Shown in pieces: positions 46,101 to 56,800 of a stretch of DNA of 64,000 bases. The DNA is taken from positions 16,217,018 to 16,281,017 of the forward strand of contig CM065319.1 in NCBI GenBank assembly GCA_033032175.1, given 5' to 3'. The translations under genes and the position numbers were made by a program. A model generated the notes under the pieces. The model ran no database searches. It saw only the letters and a program-made list of their open reading frames with translations, and was not told where the DNA came from. Numbering within the stretch: the first letter of the stretch is position 1; each line of letters opens with the position of its first letter. Source of the stretch: Saturnia japonica. Its lineage: Eukaryota > Arthropoda > Insecta > Lepidoptera > Saturniidae.

Positions 46101-47719
46101 GCCCAACCATAGATGTACTATAATATAGATTGGCTGGCTATACGACAGAGAAAGAGCATAGTAAGACATTTGTCAGTGCGAGATAGGGACACGCGACATG
46201 TCTCTAAAAGCACAGGTATCGCAGAGCCCATTGTCAATCGTGACGAAAATAAATATCACTTATTATCGTAAAATACAAGGTTTTACAATATAATTTAATG
46301 TTACGTAGACGTATTACAGTTATCGTTACCTGTGCAGTACCTTGTTGTAACTCATCCATAAAGAAAATCTACAAAATATCCATTTCACATGTAAAGCCGA
46401 TTAAAATGTTTTGTTCACAAACTAAATTGTTTTAGAAAGTTCTATTCATAAATAAATTAAGAAAATATCGTAATTAATCACATTAATTCTCCGAATTCAA
46501 AATAAAATGTTATCAAATACGTGAATATTTGGGAATTTTAATCTAAATTTCAAAGAGATTCGACATATGTCGATATCAGTCTATCGACAGGAGTTTGTGC
46601 GTATTCCTACAAAATAGTTTTTAATCTTTGTCATTTTTTACATTTCCTCAAAATATTCAACTATTATATTAATTTCATTAATTATTATATATTAAAAATA
46701 TTCAAAGATTTGCAGCAAGCATTTCGAAAAAGAATGTTTTTCTCATAGATACGTAAAACGAGTCAAAATGCCTGTACCTACATTATTCATGTCAGTTTGT
46801 TGTCATGAAATTTTGTACGCGGGTATTATAATTCAATCCAAAAATAATGATCAGTAAGAATTGTTAACAATACTTTCATTAATCCTAAAAATATATATCT
46901 AATTAATTCTCAACCGTTTCTGATAAAATGATGTACATAGGTAGTATAAGTCATTGTATAATTAACAGGCTATAAGAATCGTTGATAACACGTCTAGAAA
47001 TCGTAAAAAATAATAATATTTGTATTGATTCAAAACTGATTTTCAGGAAATTTCGTAGAAAGTAAGTCATTAGCTTATGAATCGTCAATAATAAGAATAA
47101 AATACAATTATTGGATGAAAATTATTATTGTATAATAAACACGTGCTGAGCCGCAGGGCACAAAGATTGCGTGTTTGTTGAACTAGGCGACATGAATACA
47201 CCGATATGTGTATATACAGCACTATTACATACACACTAATGTATTTTGTTTTTCGGCTCGCTCAACTACTCATTGCCGATCTATATTATACTGGTAACAA
47301 TTCTGGTACAGATGTCGTTAAAGGTTGCTATTTAAAAAAAAAACTGATACCAATGAAGCAAATACCAGAGGCTTAGTTCCGTCATCCGTCCCAGTGAACC
47401 ATTTTTTTTTGGACTCATCTGTTCACAAAATTATCAATCCATCTTTTGCCCCATAGAAGTCTTTTTTTAGTTCCACGACGAAGCACATACAGGGCCTTGG
47501 TGGATATATAGAAAGCTGGTATTGTTGCGTACTAGCATGATTATTACCTGGTACATCTAAAATCCCCACGAATCCGTCCTTTAGTTGGATAAGTGATATT
47601 GTGGGATTGTCTCGCCTGGAAAGGGGTCATGTCGTAATGTATGCGTAATATATTATTATATAACTAGCACTTCCAGTATGCATGTGGGGGGCGCTGTGCT
47701 GTACTGTTCTAGAAGATGC
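43160..47719. other. Intergenic region 3' of APPBP2
   Basis: No gene is supported. It has (TA)n microsatellites at about 44168-44190 and 45393-45412. The stretch 45790-46060 carries words shared loosely with 55660-55740 ('ctgayggctkttacagctt'), probably repeat debris. The APPBP2 3' untranslated region should start just left of 47720 on the minus strand; I did not find a convincing poly(A) signal close by. Confidence 0.4.
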
Positions 47720-47823
47720 TCAGTCGTTGGGCGCGAACAACTTCATGCGAAGCTCTTCAAGAGGCAACACTTCCACGTCCCCGAGCGGAGGTTGTTGCTC
47801 GGTCTTAGATTGTTCACGAAGCT
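47720..47823 (-). CDS. APPBP2: APPBP2 terminal exon
   Basis: Acceptor TTGTCCCACAG, phase 1 in. It encodes LREQSKTEQQPPLGDVEVL and ends EELRMKLFAPND, stop TGA. The C-terminus differs in length from the vertebrate tail, which is poorly conserved. Confidence 0.8.
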
Positions 47824-50800
47824 CTGTGGGACAATACAATTTTGAATCATTATCATAATTATACGACAACTATATCTAAGTAATATATAAAAATATCTGG
47901 CACTCAGCAGTGCCAGTTAATTTATTGAAAAATGGCTTTAACAAAATGGTGGCTGCCTTAAGTGGAAACGCAGGCAGTGTTTCATCCATACAAACGTATT
48001 CCCCTGTTTCCTCCCTGAATAATGATACGAAAACATATATTTTCATACCGTAAAATTTATATCTACCACTACCGTGTCCCTGTTTTTTTTTTATAAATGA
48101 ATTATTATAAAAGCTAAGAGCCTTTTAAAATGACGAAAATTTCCTTTTTTACCGTCATGTTCTCGCACTCTATTCGGTGAGGTTCCGGGTAAAGCGCGAC
48201 AGAAATGTTTCTTAAGACCGCGTATCTTCTAAATAAAACTGCTCAGGAAATCTTTGTACCAATTATAGTTATCACAATTTCCTCATTTGACATCAGTACT
48301 CTAGACGAGACGTATGTATGTAGTATAGAACGCGTTAGTTACCGTGCCAGTGTTGTAGCACCCTGTTGTAATGGTCGACGCGGTCGTGTTTCTTTAGTTG
48401 AGTGAAGACATGCACGAGACCGCGGTAGTCGTACTCCAGCCCGGAGTATCGCTCGCCGAACAACTTCAAACCTGTACAGAACAGTACATAAAGAATAAAT
48501 CGTCTATAATTTTATTTAGTATTCAGTTTAGGCCCGGCTGAAAACCAGTTATAGCATATTCGTAAGTTGAGATCCTTTTCGATGTCGAGTGCGGCATTTA
48601 TTTGCCAATGTTTCAGATAAGTAATACTCCAATTTATTGTTTTTTGACAGTAAAGCCCGCTTGACATGGTCCTTGAACTTGTTGTCCGGCAAATCAGTGA
48701 TGCGCTTCGGAATCTTATTATAGACACTGTTACCTATTAATCTCTTCCTCCTAGTAATCTCGTGTTTGTAATTATGTCCGTCTGTTCAACATCAAATAAA
48801 TGTGCTTTCTTTCTTATTTTGGAATTGGTTTCTTGGTTGGAATTTATAAAAAGTAACCTGTGTTAATCCAGGTTATAAACTATATGTATGGCAAATTTCA
48901 TCCGAGTCTGTTCAGCCGTTTTTATGTAATTGTGTAAGAAGTGAAAAATTTTTTTGGAGATATCTCTGTACTAAGGGCAGCTCGGTTAGTGGAATACCTT
49001 CTCCACCTTACAGAAGTACCGCAGTTAAATAACATTGTGTCGTATTCCTGCAGTGTGTAGGGATTCTACAGCTTCTTGGGTTAGGCGGGGTCATGGTAAG
49101 GGTAGCCACTTACCAACTGGTGGAACGTAATGTTTGTTTGTCACCTTTGTTGTATTAAAAAATATGTATCACATTATAGTAGAATACATGAACAGAGGAG
49201 AAGGTATATAGACAGATTGTGAGAGGAATAACATGTGTATAAAAGGTGTAAATACTGAGATAACAGTTAATATAGAAAACTGGAAGAGGAAAATATGTTG
49301 TGCCAACCATACTTATGTGGCGACATCTACATAGCGACACATAAGACGCATCCTACTATCCTACATTGCGCTATAGAAATTAACTCGATCGTTGAGTATG
49401 TATACAAGATCCCGACTACAACCAACGGCAGCTGCCCGCCAGACATAACACCCGTCTGGTCGGAGGATCCTCCCTTTGCATTAGTTCTTATACTTAAATG
49501 GAATAAGAATAACACTATAATGCGTTTTTTTATTCACACGGAGTAAAATGACATGTCGTGGGTTGCTAGTTCATTGTGTTTTTAAAATAGTGAAGTTACA
49601 AATCGGTAATAATCGTATTATACTTATTGATAAGTTTAAATGTGAAGGCCGAATGAGGGAGACAAAATAGCATCTCCCATGGGTGAACCAAAGCGTTCAT
49701 TTTTTTTGTCTCGACCCAAGACAGTTCTGTTTTACAGGCCAAGTAATGACAAGGGATAACAAGAAAGAAATCTACAACCGTAGAGGGAGAAACTGTAAAT
49801 TCGTACTACACTACATTTGAAAAGCAGTTTTGTGAGTATCTTTTTTTATTGTGTTTTTGAGTACGAATAAATTATTCACGTGAAATATAACAATATTATG
49901 TTAATCAAGATATACGAGCCATTGTTGTATGTACTAACTGATAGCAATAGAGCGTAGATAGAGCTTCTCGGCGGCGCAGTGCATGTTCATGTGGTAGTTG
50001 TAGAGAGAGGCAAGATGACCTATGCTCAGTCCGACCTCGTAGTCCTCAGGACCGAGTAGCTCCTCCTTTATCGATATCGCTTTGAGGTGCATCGTCTCGG
50101 CGTCCTGCAATTATACATACATTTAATTAGATTCGATTACGAAAACGCTTACACTCTGATTTATAATTTGCTGGAGTAAAATGAGAGCTGCAATCGACTT
50201 TTTTAATGTTGCAACCGTGGAGCGTAGCTTTGTGATATTATAGCTATTCCTAAATGATACATATCGAAGTGTTTTGAATAATGTCATAATATGCAGGCTA
50301 TCTTAGGTGTAACTCCCTAAATAAAACTCGAGGGCCTTTATTTTGCGCTAACGCCCGAGGGCGTAATAGCTTTTGCAATTGATGCCAATTTTTTTACAAT
50401 CCATTTGGCTGCATTCATCTTTGCGCCTTTTACGTTACTAAACGCAACATATTTGTTTTATCTATGGAACACTAACCCGCCAACCGCATAAAGAAACCGT
50501 TCTGTGTAAATTTTGTAATTGTTGACTTGACTAGTATTGTGAAGTAATATTTAAAAAATGAGAAGCAAAACATTGTATGTTACACGGGCGGTACGGGAAT
50601 TGCGATCATCGACTCATTAAAACTCTGTCTTCGATTTCGGGTATCAAATAGACTATCGTTCGTAATTCCTTATTTACCATCGTTAAAACACAATATACTA
50701 TTACATAATTTAGTTACAAAGTTAGGTAATATTTCTGTAATAATTACAAAAACTAAAAAGTTTACGTAAATTTAAACTACCTACAAAGAGCTAAGGAACG

Positions 50801-53800
50801 TTTGTAGAAAACAGGAATCACTCCCTAACCCTATAAAAAGCATCAAACGTCTATCTGGTTAAGCTGTGAAGAGTAATAAATGTCGATATTTATAAAAGAA
50901 ACATGTTTTAAAGAACCTGAAACTTCTGCATGCTCTGATAGAGTCGACCGAGGTTGCCGTAGTGCTTCGCGGTCTGAACATTCTTTTCCCCGAATGCCAT
51001 CATGGACAACGCGAGAGCCGCCTTGTGCAGCGACTCCGACTCCTCAAGCAGAGTCGGCTCTGTCGAGTAAAACGACCAATAATAATGAATGCACATAATA
51101 ATTATTGTTTTGAAATGAAATGTATTGTCATAGTAAATAAATATAAAATATAAACATGTGTTTAGAGTAAGACGGGATAAGAAATAAAAAAGAGAAGGTG
51201 AAGCTACATTGTACAAAATAAGAAAGGTTAATAGACAATGAATCATAAAAAAAGAGTAGCATAGATTAGGGAAAATTAATATTGAAGATGGAGGCAAAAA
51301 TAAATGAATAAACGTAACTCGTAATAATCCCTGATTTGCGTTAAATGTTAGGAGACTAAAAAACAAAAAAAACGATAAATTTGTAAAGGATAGGAAAATC
51401 GATTTTGATTCATTTTAATGCTATTTTGATACGAATGACAATAATTACGATCTATACTTATAATACTACTACCTACCTAATACCTATAAAATTGACAAGA
51501 GATAAAGCGAACGTCGACTCTGTCAAGTAAAAAGACTTTTTAATAATATCGATAAATGACAGACAAAGCGGATGAATCAGGGATTAAAAGCTAGTCAAAA
51601 TAATGATCGGCAAATAAGGTTACGGTTTAATTATTCTTATGTATGTTTTAAAAATTTTGGTTGGCAACCCTCGTGGCTCTGTCTAATTTTGATTTATTTT
51701 ATGTATTTCTTACCGCCCATGTCCTGGCCGGCCGGCGTGTCGAGCGCAATCTCCTCGAGTATCAACGCCTTTACGCGTTTCGCTGACGCAAGCAGCAGAT
51801 GATCAGGTGGTACCAGATTCTGAAAAAAAAAAACAAAAAAATGCGCCATTACGCAAACTCAGTGATATGTGTGCAGAATATGTACTGCTATTTTTGTTCG
51901 GGCAATAATTTTAATTAAAAAATAAATTATCAGCTGACAAAATTGCAATATCACATTCAGCGGGAGTTTTTGGCAGGATCTTGAAGTGACATGCTGTGTT
52001 TTTTATATTTAATTCATTTGCTTAGGTTTTTGACCTTATATTTTGTAACATTGGTGGCGTTTTACATGATATGGTTTAGTTTTTGTGAATAAGTGAAGTG
52101 GACTATAAATATAAACTGAGAGCATACATTCAGAGATCCCACAAAAACTCCCTAGAAATTTTTAACAAGGGAGCCACCACCTTGTTAGGACTTTGATATC
52201 GTTATAAGACAGGACACTACATTCACTTGATAATGTCAGTAATGGTCTTCCCTGAACAGGACTAGTTGCCAAGTTGGGAAGAAGAAAAAAACCAGCAGCT
52301 TCTACTAACTATCCACCGCGCAACCATTTTTTATTATTATTTCATACTGACTATACTGTTAAAGGCCCTGGAGGCATTCGCTCCATCGGACTTTAGGCTT
52401 GCCAGACTGTATGATGCACATAGCCACTACTCCGCTCTCTGGAGTTGTAGCGTGTAGTTGCTTAGCTTTATAACCTTCTTCATTAAGTAGGATATTTTAT
52501 AAAAATAATTTTTCCAATTTTGTGTGGTTGTTCCAGAAATAAGAACTTTCAAACGAACAATCTATTGAGCTTTATAATATTACTAGCCTTCCGCCCCGGC
52601 TTCGCACGGGTTGCAGAGCGTAATTATATGCACACATTTAAGTGGAATAATTAGGTAATACATATGTAACTCTATTGGTTTACGCAGCGTACGCTAATAA
52701 AGCTCCCATTCGGCATGATTTTTTCCGACATCTTCAACATTCATCGTCAATTTCATCCAGTTTTGACTAAAACCGTATGAAAATACATTCGGTAGTTTTT
52801 GAGTTTATCGCCTATATCTGTAGGCTCTGACAGACAGAGACGCGGCAGGGATGGGGGGAACTTTGTCTTATAATATAGTATATAATATGAGTGACCTCTA
52901 TAATCCTGATGGCCCGCTCGGCATGGTCCTTCGCCTTGTAGAATCTGCCGGACGAGTACTCGAGCACGTAGAGCGCGTACGCGAGGTCCTCTTGCGCGGT
53001 CGCGACGTGCAGGCTGCTGCGACCGAACACGCGTCTCAGAGCGCTCAGCGCCTCCTGATATACCACACCCACACATAATATACCTCAAACCGCAATTCAA
53101 TACATCATTATTTGAATTATAATAATGGAGGATGTCCAATAAATCATCATCAAACTGGAAATGAGCGTTACAGCCCACGTGGTAACACTCGCACACATAT
53201 ACCTCAAGTTAACTCAATCATTATTATAATTAAAACAAGTGTCTGACAAGGTAAATTATTAAAAAGGAAACAAAAACCCGACTGCAACAAAAACGATTGA
53301 CTAAAAATAAAGTAAATTAAATTTTTGCTTTTTATTAGAATCCCAGACGTCGTAATTAAATATTATACAGGCTATGTGACTCCCACGATTAATACGAATA
53401 TAAACACACCTCGTATACTAAAATCCATCAAGCCGTTTAGTATACAGTGTACCAAAGTTATAAACATAATATGTTCGTAAAATAAAACCCTCCTTTTTCG
53501 CAGTCGGATAAAAATCAAAACAGCTCTGCTTCGTTTACGCCCTAAGGCCACTTATGAACGTTGCAACACTACCATCTGTTCGAAAAAACATCCGCGTTAT
53601 CGAGATGAACCGGCAAGAAAATCGATTTTAGTAAACGATATACTTAATATTTTCATTGATGATTTTTTTACTTTATATTTATAATTACTAGCGATCGCCC
53701 TAAGGTCGAAATTCGACCAGCGACTTTTTGATCATAGACTATTTTCTGTCATGATCCTAAACAACGAGTATTATCTACATCACTTGCTGTCACTTTTCGT

Positions 53801-56800
53801 TGCGTGACAATATCAATATTTTGGGGGTCTAAGTTCAATGGCACTTGTCTGTTTAGGATTCGCAGTATTCATTTAATATATTAGTAACAGAGATTATAGA
53901 TAAATTTTAGCTATCTGCACTCCTTCTCCATATAAACTTTAACCATGCCAGATTTTAGTATTCCGTGCACGCAATACGCTTAAAAGGGTACCGAAAGCTT
54001 TTGCTTCACGTATTAATTAATATATAGATATTTTTATATTATACATATTTATAAAAAGCCCAATCTCCCCGCCATGATTCTAATGTTAAGTCTTTATTGT
54101 AAATAAGCATAATGTATAATGTCTAAGGACAGTTTAATATAATCTATACTTTGTTAATCATAAAAAGGTTTGCATGACAAAAAATGTCAAAAGTTTATTT
54201 AAGAGATGCACATAACACAATTTGAAGTTGATTTTAGGATTATCGATTCCTTTTGTAGCTAAATATAATTGATGAAATAATGAATACCTCGTAGACGGCG
54301 ACGCTGTGCACGACGCAGTCGATATTGAGCAGATAGAAACCGTAATCGAGCAGACGCGGCCGCGTGACGCGGGTGCTGCGGACCGAAAGCGGCGCGGGCG
54401 AGCGCGACAGCTTGCCGCACCACCAGCCCCGCCTGACGGAACCGACGCTTCACCACGCACGCCTTGGCGCAAGCTCGTAACACCTCGATACTTATCCTGC
54501 GCACCAATATATCGAACCCCTTACGTACATGTACTGACTAGGGCCACTTGTACCAAAAAAAATAAATCTAGTTTTAGCCTTAACTCGTTTCGTAAAATCA
54601 AAATGTAAACAACTATCAGTCATATTTCAAGATTTAAATCTTAATTAAAGTTTTCCTTCAAACCGCCCTTAGGTTTATTATTTATTACTCTGAAACACAC
54701 CTTGCGCAAAATCTCTATTATTTCTGAAAAGGTGATTTATGGCAACGCCATGTCTTTTTAAAGCTTGTTTCCCGCTATAGACAAATAATTTGAACTTGTT
54801 TTCGTAAAAAAAAAATGCGTAGGTTACGTATTCGTAAAATCAATAAGAAATATTTTCTTATTGATAAAAAAATGGTTCCCTAAATGGAATAGTGACTGTA
54901 ATATTCGGAAGTGTTTGAAAGTACATATACTACAGTTTCTTTTTATTTTATGCAAGATTACAAATTCGTAGTTTCCTGAAAAAAATGCACTCATCTAAAT
55001 TTCTAAAAAAAAAAATTGGGTAGAAGTTGGTATGTTAATTAATTAACAACAATAATTCTCAACAATGTGTTTACTAACTTGGGTGGTGTGTGTGGCGTCA
55101 ATAGACGCAGAGCGCGCATGCTCCACGTGTACGCGGCTCCGTAGTCGCAGCGCACGAAGAACAACGCGCTGAACTCCTTGAAGAGCCGAGCGACGAGACC
55201 TCGCGTCCCCCACGTCGCCTCCCGACCGCTCCGCGTGCCACAACTGCTGCAGTTCTCATACTCGGCACCTATCACCTCCAGCCTGATCGAGACATACCAC
55301 AATAAATCACCACAATTGCAATTCCCGTCACGAGCCGTGAGCACACAGAACCAGTATTCTCCTTCTTTCTATTTTAATTGCAACATTTGCAAGTCGATAG
55401 AATATTTTTCTAATATTCTCACAGTTCAAACAAAGATGGTGGCTCTCTTGCTAAAACGGTCCAGGAAGTTTTGATGACAACATAAAATTCACTTCAATTG
55501 TGCTTCAGTAATTAGGTAAAATACCACCAACAGTATTATTACATAATATAGAGACAAATAAACGTTGGTTTATGAATTTAAAGAAAAATCACAACATGAA
55601 CGTGAATCCCGTCAAAAACTCCCACAGAACACTCATCTGTCTTAGTCTGAGAGGCTCTAAACAAATAGAGTCGCTGATGGCTGTTACAGCTTTACCGGGC
55701 TTGGGGGCGAGCGCTTAAGGCACTCAGCCGCGAAAGCATGAACAACATGCGCGCAAGGGTGCCAAAGTGGCCGAACCTCGGCTTGGGCTGTTACCACGAT
55801 TGCAATTAAGTTGCGATCTGACTAATTCCCTATCTGTAAAATTCGAGCTAAACTAACATATAGGTACATAAATACACGTCCCTACCTCCTGGGAGGAAGG
55901 AAGGAACATGTGTATATATATTTAGTGATCTGAAAATATGTTATACACTAACTAGCGTAGAACAATAAAAAGAAAAAAAAGGTCCCTTACAGAAGCTATG
56001 TACCTGTGTGGTGTGCACGTATGTACATATTGTGTGTAATAATGTATGTGGGTGCTAAGTGATTGCAAGTGCAGTGTCACCTGTACCGCGCGGGCCGCCA
56101 GACTCAAGGGTTTTCACACCGAGGAACAGACCTAGGCTTGAGTTGCCGCGAGAGAGGTAGTTCGCGACGGTGGAGTCCAAAGCATAATATACTACGTAAA
56201 TGTTATGAATAAGATCAATCTAATATTCTGGATCTACGATTTCATACACGTTATTCTTCTACCTTAGCTTCAGTTTCAGTTAACGGGCTATAATATAGAT
56301 AGTCATTTTAGGCTGCCTGTCCACTGAAGCGGAGCCGTGCAAGTTTAGTCAATTAGTATTAAGAGTTCAAAAATCATTAATATAGTATAGAATTTTACCT
56401 ATTGTCGAAGAAGTCGTCATCGGTTTGCATAGCTTTGCTGCAAGTCTCGGCGACGGCGAATGGACCGTCGGGTACCTCCGCTGTGATGTCATTAGGAATG
56501 CCCAAGAGCTGCAGAGCGAGCGCGTATGTCTCGGCGGCCGCCGGGAAACAGCAGTAGGCGGACTGTGTGTTCAATAATCTGGAAAGGTCCAAATGCTTCT
56601 ATATTATAAAGCGTAATTTACTGTTACTTTGTTTTGTTGTTAATCACATTGGCAAAAATTACTGCACTCAAAGGCCGGACGATTTCTTAGGACATGACAA
56701 TGCTAAAGAATTAAATACAGTCACAAACAATGATAATTCAGGACTTCGTTTTTTTTTAGATTGGCTATAGATAGCCATAGGATGTAGTTAACACTTAACA

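Noticed and set aside
50908..51366. 152-codon minus-strand open frame
   Set aside because: It is an APPBP2 exon (50917-51059) read through into its upstream intron; only the exon part is conserved.
51505..51545. Similarity between 'gtcgactctgtcaagtaaaa' and the exon edge at 51052-51075
   Set aside because: Only about 20 bases are shared and neighbouring bases disagree. It is not enough to claim a duplicated exon end.
52753..53196. 147-codon minus-strand open frame
   Set aside because: It overlaps the APPBP2 exon 52896-53054 in the wrong frame and shows no conserved motif.
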